From contig NZ_NRRW01000034.1 of NCBI RefSeq assembly GCF_016583835.1, positions 1 through 38,762 of the forward strand: 38,762 bases of DNA, read 5' to 3'. This DNA is from Thiococcus pfennigii. Lineage in GTDB: Bacteria; Pseudomonadota; Gammaproteobacteria; Chromatiales; Chromatiaceae. The position numbers were made by a program, and so were the translations under genes. The stretch's first letter is position 1. Every line of letters begins with the position of its first letter. The notes under the pieces were generated by a model, which was not told the origin of the DNA, did not search any database, and worked only from the letters and a program-made list of their open reading frames with translations. Shown here piece by piece: positions 1 to 8,226 of this stretch.

Positions 1-276
1 CTCGCCACCCCATGGCCCCGACGAGGCCCCGGCGAGCCCCCCGGTCGTGACGCAGTCTCCGCAACCGAGACCCCGACAGTTCACAAGTGCCCGCGACGGT
101 GTCAAGATCGGCCAACACCGCGACCGGCCGCCCACGATACAAGGGCATACCGAGGGCCCCGCGGCACGCGCAGACGAAGCCCCGTGGATGGACAACGACT
201 CGTGCACCAGACGAAGCAGCCAAGCCAGACCGACCCGACTTGGCCGTCGGCGAGCCCGATCGGCCCAGAGACGGCG
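1..276. other. Left edge, no gene recognised
   Basis: This is the left edge of the window, upstream of the first gene. I see no convincing coding sequence. The first 36 bases begin with CTCGCC and end with GGCGAG, so they could fold weakly. GTG codons from position 184 are in frame with the downstream cyclase and could extend it, but the extension would be low-complexity and precede the membrane segment. Confidence 0.4.
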
Positions 277-1803
277 ATGGGCGACAGGCAAGCGACTCGG
301 GCGCCGGCGGCGATCCGCCGCGGATGGCGCCGCCTCGCCGAAGTCCGCCCCAGGCCCCGCCGGGGGCACCAGGCGTTCAAGACCACGCCCCGGCTGATCC
401 TCGCGCTCGGCGTCATCCTGCTGACCGGCTTCCTCGCGGTCACGGTCTCGGGCTATCAGGTCTCGAAGGAGGCCCTGCAACGCGCCCTCGTCGAGCACGA
501 GTTGCCGCTCACCAGCGACAACATCTACTCCGAGATCCAGGCGAGCCTGGTGCGCCCGATCTACATTTCCTCGCTGATGGCCCACGACACCTTCCTCAAG
601 GACTGGATGATGGACGGCGAGCGCGACCCGCGGCAGGTCACCCGCTATCTGCGCGAGATCCAGCGCAAGTACGAGGTGTTCTCGACCTTCGTCGTCTCGG
701 CGTTGACGTACCGCTATTACCACTTCGACGGGCCCCTCAAGGAGGTCTCGCCGACCTCCGCGAAGGATCGCTGGTTCTTCACGATGGAGGCCCACCCGCA
801 GCACTACCGGGTCGACATCGACACCAACGAGGCCGCCGCCGACCGCCTGACGATCTTCGTCAACCACAAGATCCTCGCCGACGACGGGCGCTTCATCGGG
901 GTCACCGGCCTCGGCCTGGACGTGGCGACCGTCTCGCAACTGATCGAGCACTACAAGGCACGCTATGGCCGCGACATCTACTTCGTCGATCGCCAGGGGA
1001 TCGTCCAGAGCCACAGCGACGACCGGCTGGTCGGCCGGCTCGACATCCACCAGGAGCCCGGGATCGCCGCCATCGCCCACGAGATCCTCGCCGGCGACCA
1101 GGGGTCGCTGACCTATCAGGGCGAGGCCGGGCGCACCTTCGTGCGCTACCGCCACATCCCCGAACTCGCCTGGCACCTGATCGTCGAGGAGTCCGAACAG
1201 GCCACGACCGCGGCGCTGCGCCGCGCCCTCTACGTCAATCTGACGATCGGCGGTGGCATCACGCTGCTCGTCCTCGCGATCAGCGGCCTCACCGTCCACC
1301 GCTTCCAGTCCCGTCTCGAGCGCCTGGCCAGCATCGACCCGCTGTCTGGACTGTTCAACCGCCAGTTCTTCGAGGTCCTGTTCGCCAACGCGCTGAGCAC
1401 GGCGCAGCGCCTCGATCATGACCTGTCGCTGCTGCTCTTCGACATCGATCGATTCAAGGAGATCAACGACGCGCACGGCCACCTGGCCGGCGACCAAGTC
1501 ATCGAACGCATCGCGAAGATCGCCCGAACGGGCCGACGCGCGACGGACATCGCCGCTCGTTGGGGCGGCGACGAGTTCATCGTGCTGCTTTCCGACTGCG
1601 ACGAGGGGAATGCCCGGCGCATCGCCGAGGCGCTGCGCCGCCGGGTCCAGCAGGAGGTCCGCATCCCCGGCACCGAGCTACCGGCGACGATCAGCATCGG
1701 CGTCGCGACGCACCGCCGCGGCGAAGGCCTCGAAGACCTAACGGCCCGCATCGATGCACGGCTCTACGCCGCCAAGGCGGCCGGCCGCAACTGCATCGCC
1801 TAG
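277..1803 (+). CDS. Membrane diguanylate cyclase (Cache-GGDEF)
   Basis: Makes cyclic di-GMP from two GTP in response to a signal sensed outside the cytoplasm. The chain of 508 residues has an N-terminal membrane helix (about residues 40-62), a periplasmic Cache-like sensor region (about 65-320), a second membrane helix (about 345-365) and a C-terminal GGDEF domain. The GGDEF motif is intact (residues 430-434) and an RATD inhibitory site lies exactly five residues before it, so activity and product inhibition are both expected. I start at the ATG at 277; a GTG at 184 is in frame and would add 31 residues. It converges with the L,D-transpeptidase gene, ending 26 bp from it. The sensed ligand cannot be told from sequence. 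Confidence 0.9.
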   Translation: MGDRQATRAPAAIRRGWRRLAEVRPRPRRGHQAFKTTPRLILALGVILLTGFLAVTVSGYQVSKEALQRALVEHELPLTSDNIYSEIQASLVRPIYISSLMAHDTFLKDWMMDGERDPRQVTRYLREIQRKYEVFSTFVVSALTYRYYHFDGPLKEVSPTSAKDRWFFTMEAHPQHYRVDIDTNEAAADRLTIFVNHKILADDGRFIGVTGLGLDVATVSQLIEHYKARYGRDIYFVDRQGIVQSHSDDRLVGRLDIHQEPGIAAIAHEILAGDQGSLTYQGEAGRTFVRYRHIPELAWHLIVEESEQATTAALRRALYVNLTIGGGITLLVLAISGLTVHRFQSRLERLASIDPLSGLFNRQFFEVLFANALSTAQRLDHDLSLLLFDIDRFKEINDAHGHLAGDQVIERIAKIARTGRRATDIAARWGGDEFIVLLSDCDEGNARRIAEALRRRVQQEVRIPGTELPATISIGVATHRRGEGLEDLTARIDARLYAAKAAGRNCIA

Positions 1804-1829
1804 CCCGCACGGCCCACACCGTTGGGACC

Positions 1830-2360
1830 TCAGGGCCGGATCTCGATCGGCGTGCCGTCCGCCACGGCCCGCCAGATCTCCTCCATCGGCACGTTGCGCA
1901 CGGCGATGCAACCGTGCGTCCAGTCGCGCCAGACGTTGAACCAGCCGAGCCAACCCCAGCCGTTCAGCTGACCGTGGACCATGATCTGCCCGCCCGGGTC
2001 GCGGCCCCGCTCGGCCGCCCGGCGGCGATCCTCCGGCCCCGGATAGGAGACGTGCAGCGACTTGTAACAGCAGCTGTTCGGATTGCGCCAGTCGAGGACG
2101 TAGCGACCCTCGGGCGTGCGCAGGTCGCCCTCGTAGGCCTTGTGACCCTCGGCGCGACCGCCGAGCGAGATCCGGTAGCTGCGGTAGGCGACCCCGTCGC
2201 GTAGCAGGTGCAGGCGACGCCGGCCCTTCTCGACCAGCACCGCGTCGGCCGGCGGCGGCGATGCGGCCAGCCGCGGCGGGATCGCCTTCTCCCAGCGGAT
2301 CAGCAGAGCGACGGCGCCGGCCAGGACGACCGTCACCATCAGGGTGACGATGATCGACAT
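1830..2360 (-). CDS. L,D-transpeptidase (YkuD domain)
   Basis: A predicted envelope enzyme of the YkuD family, which makes 3-3 peptidoglycan cross-links or attaches proteins to peptidoglycan with a catalytic cysteine. The 176-residue protein starts with a membrane or signal helix (about 2-22). The catalytic signature is visible near the C-terminus: an HG pair, then THGC with Cys151 and an R-N two residues further on. The start at 2360 is supported by GGGAGG seven bases upstream; an open frame extends further but is Arg/Pro-rich and lacks family similarity. It sits between convergent and tandem genes of unrelated function, and its exact substrate is unknown. Confidence 0.9.
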   Translation of the reverse strand: MSIIVTLMVTVVLAGAVALLIRWEKAIPPRLAASPPPADAVLVEKGRRRLHLLRDGVAYRSYRISLGGRAEGHKAYEGDLRTPEGRYVLDWRNPNSCCYKSLHVSYPGPEDRRRAAERGRDPGGQIMVHGQLNGWGWLGWFNVWRDWTHGCIAVRNVPMEEIWRAVADGTPIEIRP

Positions 2361-2526
2361 CCGGATGCCTCCCGCGCGAGCGCGCCCAGCGCCCTTCGCT
2401 CGGACCTTCGCCGGCGGCCGCGTCCGCCCCTTTGCCGGGCGCTTCGTCTGGTGCTGGGGCGGGGCCGCCCCGTTCGCGCCACCCCGCCGCCGACCGCCCC
2501 GGCCCGTCGCCGCAGCCGCCACGCCC

Positions 2527-3201
2527 TCAGTCGAGCCCCATCATCGCGCGCAGTTCGGCGCTGCCGACGACCTGGCAGTAGATCCTGTTGAGGATCTCCA
2601 GCTCGTGACGGTGTAGGGCGTCGGTGCCGGCGGCGCAACAGTCCTCGACCAGCACGACATCGAAGCCCTCGTCGGCCAGGCTGCGCACGGTCGAGCTGAC
2701 GCACTGGTCCGTGTAGAGGCCGGTCACGACGACGTGGCGGATGCCCATGTTCGCGAGCACGAGACGCAGGTTCGTCCCGGTCAAGGCGCTGTCGGTGGTC
2801 TTGGTGACGACGATCTCGCCGGGCGCCGGCGCGAGCTCCGGGATGATCTGCGAGGCCTCCGTATCGAGCGGCATCAAGAGGTTGTTCCAGCCCGGCCGCT
2901 TCTGGCTCAGCGAGCGGTCGCGCCCGTCCGGCAGCAGGCAGGCGATGCGGGCGTGGATGACGTCGATGCCGGCGGCGCGGAAGCTCGCCTGCAACGCTTG
3001 CAGGCGCGGGATCAGGGTGCCGCGCATCCGCTCGTGAAACGGCGCCCAGCGGGCCCGCTCGTCGGGATCGGCGTGCGGCTCCATCCCGTAGTTCTGCACA
3101 TCGATGCACAGGAGCGCCGTCTCGGCCGGGGGCAGGACCAGGTCGTCCGGCTCCGGGGCGCCCTCGTAGTAGAAGGAGCGGTAGGCAGTCTTCCAGCTCA
3201 T
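2527..3201 (-). CDS. Isochorismatase-family cysteine hydrolase
   Basis: A 224-residue cytoplasmic hydrolase of the isochorismatase-like superfamily, whose members hydrolyse small amides such as nicotinamide, N-carbamoyl compounds or isochorismate. The catalytic triad can be read directly: Asp34 in CIDVQN, Lys134 in VTKTTDSA and Cys167 in TDQCVSS. The fold core is complete, and the start at 3201 has AGAGGAG just upstream. The family member cannot be named with confidence: there is no siderophore or nicotinamide gene beside it, although nrtR-nadA for NAD synthesis lies elsewhere in the window. It is transcribed toward the L,D-transpeptidase gene with a 166-bp gap. Confidence 0.88.
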   Translation of the reverse strand: MSWKTAYRSFYYEGAPEPDDLVLPPAETALLCIDVQNYGMEPHADPDERARWAPFHERMRGTLIPRLQALQASFRAAGIDVIHARIACLLPDGRDRSLSQKRPGWNNLLMPLDTEASQIIPELAPAPGEIVVTKTTDSALTGTNLRLVLANMGIRHVVVTGLYTDQCVSSTVRSLADEGFDVVLVEDCCAAGTDALHRHELEILNRIYCQVVGSAELRAMMGLD

Positions 3202-3496
3202 CGCGGACTCCTCTGAGGCGGTCGGCTCGACCTGGGCAATGTGCCAGATCCCACCGGCCCCGTCACCCCGCCGGCCCGTCGCGACCAAGGCTGATCCGTT
3301 CTGCGGCCTTCTTCGCTGAGGGTGAAAGGTTGGCGGTCGATCCCCGACTGGGTGGTGCGCAGGCGAATGCTCGCCTCTCGCAGCGGTCGAGACGGCGGCC
3401 GCGGAGGCCCATCCCGCACGGGCGTGCCAATGACCGCGCGGCACACGCGGTCCGGTTAGCCCCGCGCGCCCAACCCCGCCCCTCGCACGGCGCCGC

Positions 3497-3644
3497 GGCC
3501 CGTAGGTCGGGTTAGCCCCCCGCGGGGGCGTAACCCGACGGCCGACACCGTGGCGCCCTCCGAGGCCCCTGTCGGGTTACGGCGCGCGCAATCCTTTGTT
3601 TTACCCAACCGCCGTGCCAGCGCGCCTAACCCGACCTACGGGCC
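3497..3644. repeat. REP/MITE-like inverted-repeat element
   Basis: The element is bounded by a perfect 19-bp inverted repeat: GGCCCGTAGGTCGGGTTAG at 3497-3515 and its exact reverse complement at 3626-3644. Inside, a second copy pair forms a hairpin: GTCGGGTTA at 3506-3514 with TAACCCGAC at 3531-3539, extended by a C5/G5 stem. Another GTCGGGTTA at 3571-3579 can pair with 3627-3635. Partial copies of the same word lie at 23044-23055 and 35346-35361, so it is a dispersed family. Similar GTAGGTCGGGTTAG palindromes are known as repeats in many proteobacteria; no transposase is present here. Confidence 0.75.
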
Positions 3645-3751
3645 GTGCCATCGGCGCAGGCGACGCCGGCGGATCGGAACGGATCCGCCGTGGCGGGGCA
3701 AGGAGGCCCGGCCGAACGGATCGACCCTGGGATGCGCTCGCCCGGCCCTTG

Positions 3752-3781
3752 TTGCTGATGGCGCGGACCGAACCTTATACT
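3752..3781 (+). promoter_or_regulatory. Sigma70-like promoter for aminotransferase operon
   Basis: A TTGCTG box (3752-3757) and a TATACT box (3776-3781) are separated by 18 bases. The -10 matches the consensus at five of six positions, the -35 only moderately. Transcription would begin near 3788, leaving a leader of about 35 bases. Confidence 0.4.
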
Positions 3782-3822
3782 TTTGGCCACATTCCGCCCA
3801 GCTGTCCCACGCGAATCTCCCC

Positions 3823-5004
3823 ATGTCGAATACCCGCTTCGAGCCCCGTGTCCGCACCCTCCTCGGCCCAGGGCCGGCCGATGTCCACCCGCGCGTCCTC
3901 GCCGCCATGGCCCGCCCGACCATCGGCCACCTCGACCCCCAGTTCATCGCCCTGATGGACGAGATCAAGGACCTGCTGCGCTCTGCGTTTTGCACCGAGA
4001 ACCGCCTGACGATGCCGATCTCGGGCCCCGGCTCGGTCGGGATGGAGACCTGCTTCGTCAACCTCGTCGAGCCGGGCGACAAGGTCGTCGTCTGCATCAA
4101 TGGCGTCTTCGGCATGCGGATGAAGGAGAATGTCGAACGCATCGGCGGCACGGCCGTCGTCGTCGCCGATCCCTGGGGTCGGGCCATCGATCCGAACAAG
4201 CTGGAGGACGCCTTGCGCGCCCACCCGGACGCCAAGGTCGTCGCCTTCGTCCATGCCGAGACCTCGACCGGCGCCCGCTCCGACGTCGAGACCCTGGTCG
4301 AGATCGCCCATCGCCACAACTGCCTGACGATCGTCGACGCAGTGACCGCCCTCGGTGGCTGCGAACTGCAGGTCGACGACTGGGGGGTCGATGCCGTCTA
4401 CGCGGGCTCGCAGAAGTGCCTCTCCTGCACCCCGGGCCTCGCGCCGATCTCGTTCAACGAGCGCGCCATCGAGCGGCTCCGCGCGCGCCGCACGCCAGTG
4501 CAGAGCTGGTTCATGGACCTCAATCTGGTCATGGGCTACTGGGACGGCAGCCAGCGCCGCTCCTACCACCACACCGCGCCGGTCAACGCCCTCTACGGCC
4601 TGCACGAGGCGCTGCTGATGCTCCGCGAGGAGGGGCTCGAGCAGGCATGGACCCGCCATGCGCGCCACCACCGCGCGCTGCGCGCCGGCCTCGAGGCCCT
4701 CGGACTCGAGCTGATCGTGCCGGAGGGTGAGCGTCTGCCGCAGCTCAATGTCGTCGCCATCCCCGAGGGGATCGAGGATGCGACCGTACGCGCCCGACTC
4801 CTCGCCGAGTACGACCTGGAGATCGGCGCCGGGCTCGGCGACCTGGCCGGCAAGGTCTGGCGCATCGGCCTGATGGGCCACAGCAGCCGCCCGGAGAACC
4901 TGATGCTGTGCCTCGCCGGTCTCGGCGCGGTGCTGCGGGATCTGGGCCACATCGGGGACCTCGACCGCGCCCTCGTCGCCGTGCACCGCCAGCTCTTCGG
5001 CTGA
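3823..5004 (+). CDS. Class V aminotransferase (alanine/serine-glyoxylate type)
   Basis: A PLP-dependent aminotransferase of 393 residues related to alanine-glyoxylate, serine-pyruvate and ureidoglycine-glyoxylate aminotransferases. It would transfer an amino group to or from glyoxylate or pyruvate in the cytoplasm. The N-terminal LLGPGPADVHPRV segment is typical of the family. The PLP lysine is Lys198 in the SQKCLSC context, and the aspartate of DAVTALGG upstream is the expected pyridine-nitrogen contact. The ATG at 3823 fits the family N-terminus; frames open further upstream run through the repeat element and are not credible. The next gene begins 9-18 bp downstream, suggesting one transcript with the SCO-like gene and psd. 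A serine-glyoxylate role would link it to serine metabolism, but this is inference. Confidence 0.88.
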   Translation: MSNTRFEPRVRTLLGPGPADVHPRVLAAMARPTIGHLDPQFIALMDEIKDLLRSAFCTENRLTMPISGPGSVGMETCFVNLVEPGDKVVVCINGVFGMRMKENVERIGGTAVVVADPWGRAIDPNKLEDALRAHPDAKVVAFVHAETSTGARSDVETLVEIAHRHNCLTIVDAVTALGGCELQVDDWGVDAVYAGSQKCLSCTPGLAPISFNERAIERLRARRTPVQSWFMDLNLVMGYWDGSQRRSYHHTAPVNALYGLHEALLMLREEGLEQAWTRHARHHRALRAGLEALGLELIVPEGERLPQLNVVAIPEGIEDATVRARLLAEYDLEIGAGLGDLAGKVWRIGLMGHSSRPENLMLCLAGLGAVLRDLGHIGDLDRALVAVHRQLFG

Positions 5005-5022
5005 CGGCCTCGGGTGCCGCCC

Positions 5023-5604
5023 ATGGCCGCCGGCCGCCGCGGGCCGCTCCCCCGCCTCGTCCTCGCCGTCGCGGCGATCGCCCTGTTCGTGCTGGCCTAC
5101 CAGTGGGGCGGCCGCCACCGTGACGAGGCCGGCGAGACCGCGGCCATCGCCGGCGTGCGCATTGCGTCGAGCCGCCCCCTGCCGGAGGCGCTCGCGAGCC
5201 CGCCGGCCGAGGGCGCGCCGACGCTGCTCGGCCATTGGACCCTGACGGTCCTCGCCGACGACCCGCAGGCGCCCGAGATGGGCCGACTCGTCGAGGTCTA
5301 CAACCGCCTCGCCGATCGTCCCGAACTGCGCGCACGATTGCAGCTCCTCCTCATCACCCCGGCCGCAACGAGCGGACCGGCCAGCGACTTCGCGCGCCTC
5401 TCGCCGGCCTTTCACCAGCTCGCCGGCGACGACGCAGACCGCACACGCTGGCGGATCGCCCTCGGGGCGGGCGACGCAGAGGCGCCGCCGGCCCTGTTCC
5501 TGATCGACCCCGACGCCCGGCTGACGGCCCTCTTCCCCGCCGCCCAGGCCCCGGCGCGCATCGCCGAGGACCTGCGCCTCCTGATCGACGAAGGACACAG
5601 ATGA
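5023..5604 (+). CDS. Membrane-anchored SCO-like protein lacking cysteines
   Basis: A small protein (193 residues from this ATG) with one N-terminal membrane helix (about 11-27) and a domain facing outward. Its C-terminal half resembles the thioredoxin-like SCO1/SenC fold, most clearly in the FLIDPDARLTALF strand-turn-strand and the following IAEDLRLLI helix. The protein has no cysteine at all, so the copper- or thiol-binding CxxxC of true SCO proteins is missing and metal chaperone activity is unlikely. A GTG at 5014 is an alternative start three codons earlier. It overlaps psd by four bases (ATGA), so the two are probably translationally coupled. Assignment to the SCO family is tentative. 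Confidence 0.65.
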   Translation: MAAGRRGPLPRLVLAVAAIALFVLAYQWGGRHRDEAGETAAIAGVRIASSRPLPEALASPPAEGAPTLLGHWTLTVLADDPQAPEMGRLVEVYNRLADRPELRARLQLLLITPAATSGPASDFARLSPAFHQLAGDDADRTRWRIALGAGDAEAPPALFLIDPDARLTALFPAAQAPARIAEDLRLLIDEGHR

Positions 5605-6503
5605 CCACCGACCCCTCGCCGCGCTGGCCCGAGCGCCTCTTCGTCCTCGGCCAGCGGGTGCTCCCGCACCACCGCCTCACGGCCCTCATGTACCGGCTCG
5701 CGCGCAGCGAATGGCCACCGCTCAGGCGCGCCCTGATCGGCGGCTTCGCGCGACGCTTCCGCATCGACATCGACGAGGCGCAGGTCCCGGACCCCGCCGC
5801 CTACCCAAGCTTCAACGCCTTCTTCACCCGCGCGCTGCGGCCCGAGGCGCGGCCGCTCGGCCCCGCGGGCACCCTGCTCTGCCCGGCCGACGGCCGGCTC
5901 AGCCAGCACGGCGCGATCACCGACGGGCGGCTCTACCAGGCCAAGGGCCACGCCTTCTCGCTCGGCGACCTGCTCGGCGGCGATGAGGCCCTGGCGGGCG
6001 AGTTCGCCGACGGCAGCTTCGCGACCGTCTACCTCTCGCCGCGCGACTACCACCGGGTGCACATGCCGCTCGCGGGGACGCTGCGCACCATGTACCACGT
6101 GCCTGGCCGCCTGTTCAGCGTCAACGACGCCTCGACCCGGCTGATCCCGCGCCTCTTCGCCCGCAACGAGCGGGTGGTCTCGGTCTTCGACACCGCCGTC
6201 GGGCCGCTCGCGATGATCCTGGTCGGGGCCTTCTTCGTCGGCAGCATCGAGACGGTCTGGTCGGGCCAGGTGACGCCGACGCCGCGGCGCACGCTCGGAC
6301 GCTGGGACTACCGCGCCGCGCAGCCGCCAGTCCAACTCGCGCGCGGTGCCGAGATGGGCCGCTTCAACATGGGCTCGACCGTGATCCTGGCCCTGCCGGC
6401 CGGCGCCGTGCGCTGGGCCGAGGGGCTCGCGCCCGGGGCGCCGCTACGGATGGGCGAGCCGCTCGGCCACCTGGCAACGACCGGGGCCGACGTGGCGATC
6501 TGA
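5601..6503 (+). CDS. psd: Phosphatidylserine decarboxylase proenzyme
   Basis: Converts phosphatidylserine to phosphatidylethanolamine at the inner membrane, the last step of PE synthesis. The 300-residue length suits the family. The proenzyme cleaves itself before the serine of a GST motif to form the pyruvoyl cofactor; here the motif reads MGST with Ser259, a conservative change from the common LGST. Other conserved blocks are PSFNAFFTR, CPADGR and YLSPRDYHRVHMP. The start overlaps the stop of the preceding SCO-like gene. Two hairpins follow the gene in the gap before the convergent epmA. Confidence in function is high. Confidence 0.97.
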   Translation: MTTDPSPRWPERLFVLGQRVLPHHRLTALMYRLARSEWPPLRRALIGGFARRFRIDIDEAQVPDPAAYPSFNAFFTRALRPEARPLGPAGTLLCPADGRLSQHGAITDGRLYQAKGHAFSLGDLLGGDEALAGEFADGSFATVYLSPRDYHRVHMPLAGTLRTMYHVPGRLFSVNDASTRLIPRLFARNERVVSVFDTAVGPLAMILVGAFFVGSIETVWSGQVTPTPRRTLGRWDYRAAQPPVQLARGAEMGRFNMGSTVILALPAGAVRWAEGLAPGAPLRMGEPLGHLATTGADVAI

Positions 6504-6510
6504 GGAGACA

Positions 6511-6542
6511 CTGATTTATTGGCCGCCCTGGCCAAAAATCAG
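6511..6542. terminator. Hairpin downstream of psd
   Basis: CTGATTT-A-TTGGCC pairs with GGCCAAAAATCAG across a five-base loop, giving a 13-bp stem with one bulged base, eight bases after the psd stop. The A-run in the right arm becomes a T-run on the other strand. It may end transcription of psd or stabilise its mRNA. Confidence 0.5.
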
Positions 6543-6579
6543 CACGGAGGTCGACAGCGCGATTTCCGACTTCCTTCAT

Positions 6580-6604
6580 GAAGCGCTGAATACTTCAGCG
6601 CTTC
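6580..6604. terminator. Perfect hairpin between psd and epmA
   Basis: GAAGCGCTGAA and TTCAGCGCTTC form a perfect 11-bp stem around a three-base loop, 14 bp beyond the epmA stop codon. It lies between convergent genes and lacks a long T-tract, so a bidirectional terminator is plausible but unproven. Confidence 0.5.
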
Positions 6605-6618
6605 CCTGAGCCGACGCC

Positions 6619-7605
6619 TCAGGCGCGCTCGATCGGAAAGGCCAGGACCTCGTCGATGTGGCGCGCGCCGAGCCGGCACATCAGCAGCCGGTCGACACCC
6701 AGGGCGACCCCGGCCGCCTCGGGCATCCCGGCCGCGAGCGCGTCGAGGAAGGCCTCGTCGAGCGGCGACATCGCGAGCCCGGCCGCCGCGCGCACCTCCA
6801 GGTCGGCGAGGAAACGCCGCCGCTGCTCGTCGCCATCGGTCAGCTCCTGGAAGCCGTTGGCCAGCTCGACCCCCTCGAGGTAGAGCTCGAAGCGCTCGGC
6901 GACCGGCACGGCCCCGTCGCGCCGGCGCGCGAGCGCCGCCTGGCTCGGCGGGTAGTCGTAGACAAAGGTGAGCCGGCTTCGGCCGAGCGCCGGCTCCAGG
7001 CAATGGGTGAGGAGGAGGTCGAGCCAGCCGTCGCGCTCCAGGGCGAGCCCGTCCGCACCGCCGATCCCCCGCGCCGCCGCCGTGCGCGCGAGCTCGGCGG
7101 CGTCGGCGCGCCAGGGATCGACCCCGAGTCGCTCGCGGAACAGGTCGCGATAGGCGATCTCCTCGACGGGTCGCTCCGGCTCACCCAGGGCGCAGCGCAC
7201 CAGGTCGGCGACCTCCACCATCAGCCGGCGATAGTCCCAGCCCGGGCGATACCACTCCAGCAGCGTGAACTCCGGATGGTGCAGGCGGCCGCGCTCGCCG
7301 TCGCGGAAGACCTTGCAGATCTGGTAGATGGGCCCGCTGCCGGCGGCCAGCAGGCGCTTCATCGGCAGCTCCGGGGAGGTGTGCAGATGCAGCGGCCGCG
7401 CCTCCCCAGGCCCATGCCAGAGGCTCGCGAGACTCGCGAGCGCCGGATCGCTGGTCGCCGCCCGCGAGAGGATCGGGGTCTCGACCTCCAGGACCCCGGC
7501 CGCGGCGAAGAAGCCGCGCAGACGGGTCAGCAGGGCGGCGCGCTCGCGCAGTGCCGCGGGCGCGGCGCTCGGCCGCCAGTCGTGCGCGTCACTCCTCCTT
7601 GGCAC
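6619..7605 (-). CDS. epmA: Elongation factor P-(R)-beta-lysine ligase
   Basis: A class II lysyl-tRNA-synthetase-like enzyme (328 residues) that attaches (R)-beta-lysine to a lysine of EF-P instead of to tRNA. Only the catalytic core is present, with no anticodon-binding domain, as expected for EpmA. Visible blocks include [15 protein letters not shown], the [21 protein letters not shown] motif 2 region and the C-terminal [11 protein letters not shown] motif 3. The likely start is the GTG at 7605, which overlaps the 3' end of efp by 17 bases, so the enzyme and its substrate are co-transcribed and probably coupled. epmB, which makes the beta-lysine, lies just upstream on the other strand. Confidence 0.96.
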   Translation of the reverse strand: MPRRSDAHDWRPSAAPAALRERAALLTRLRGFFAAAGVLEVETPILSRAATSDPALASLASLWHGPGEARPLHLHTSPELPMKRLLAAGSGPIYQICKVFRDGERGRLHHPEFTLLEWYRPGWDYRRLMVEVADLVRCALGEPERPVEEIAYRDLFRERLGVDPWRADAAELARTAAARGIGGADGLALERDGWLDLLLTHCLEPALGRSRLTFVYDYPPSQAALARRRDGAVPVAERFELYLEGVELANGFQELTDGDEQRRRFLADLEVRAAAGLAMSPLDEAFLDALAAGMPEAAGVALGVDRLLMCRLGARHIDEVLAFPIERA

Positions 7606-8161
7606 GCGAGACGTAGGTCCCGGTGCGGGTATCGACCTTGATCAGCTCGCCCGTCTGCACGAAGAGCGGGACGCGGACCACGGCACCGGTCTCCAGCGTC
7701 GCCGGCTTGCCGCCACCGCCCGAGGTGTCGCCCTTGAGGCCGGGGTCGGTCTCGGTGATCGCCAGCACGACGAAGTTCGGCGGATCGACGCTCAGCGGGA
7801 CCCCGTTCCAAAGGGTCAGGTTGCACATGTCCTGCTCCTTGATCCATTTGGCCGCATCGCCGACGGCCGCCGCATCGGCCGTGATCTGCTCGAAGCTCGC
7901 CGTATCCATGAAGTGCCAGAGCTCGCCATCGTTGTAGAGATACTGCAACGCCGTCTCGACGACGTCGGCGGCCTCGACCGACTCGCCTGACTTGAAAGTC
8001 TTCTCGACGACGCGCCCGGTCTTCAGGTTGCGCACCCGCACCCGGTTGAAGGCCTGGCCCTTGCCGGGCTTGACGAACTCATTCTCGACGATGGTATAGG
8101 GGTCCCCATCGAGCATAATCTTGAGCCCGCCCCGAAATTCGTTGGTACTGTAGCTTGCCAT
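7589..8161 (-). CDS. efp: Elongation factor P
   Basis: EF-P binds stalled ribosomes and promotes peptide-bond formation at consecutive prolines. The 190-residue protein has the three expected beta-barrel domains: a KOW-like N-terminal domain, then two OB-fold domains ending in [15 protein letters not shown]. The modified lysine is Lys34 in KPGKGQA, the form beta-lysylated by EpmA. The start at 8161 is fixed by the conserved [13 protein letters not shown]-terminus. Its neighbours epmA (downstream, overlapping) and epmB (divergent) supply the modification, so the complete pathway is in about 2.6 kb. Confidence 0.98.
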   Translation of the reverse strand: MASYSTNEFRGGLKIMLDGDPYTIVENEFVKPGKGQAFNRVRVRNLKTGRVVEKTFKSGESVEAADVVETALQYLYNDGELWHFMDTASFEQITADAAAVGDAAKWIKEQDMCNLTLWNGVPLSVDPPNFVVLAITETDPGLKGDTSGGGGKPATLETGAVVRVPLFVQTGELIKVDTRTGTYVSRAKEE

Positions 8162-8196
8162 CTCGTCTTGATCTTCCTGTGGAGCCAAATCTGGAA

Positions 8197-8226
8197 ATGT
8201 TAGCGCGAAGCGGCGTGGTTTGTCAG
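8197..8226 (-). promoter_or_regulatory. Possible efp promoter
   Basis: On the minus strand CTGACA (8226-8221) and TAACAT (8202-8197) are separated by 18 bases, reading toward efp. The match is moderate, and the -10 overlaps the probable epmB start codon, so expression of the two genes may interfere. Confidence 0.35.

Larger units (their letters stand above)
3202..3822. other. Intergenic region with palindromic repeats
   Basis: This 621-bp gap separates two divergently oriented genes. Its middle holds the REP-like inverted-repeat element at 3497-3644, and a sigma70-like promoter for the aminotransferase lies at its right end. No convincing coding sequence was found; frames that stay open here are Arg/Pro-rich and have no start signal. 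Confidence 0.6.

Noticed and set aside
87-1421. A long plus-strand open frame in another frame of the first cyclase
   Set aside because: It overlaps the complete GGDEF gene and has an Arg/Pro-rich translation without motifs.
3775-5598. A 607-codon minus-strand open frame opposite the aminotransferase and SCO-like genes
   Set aside because: It mirrors two genes with strong homology on the plus strand, has no start signal and shows no domain.
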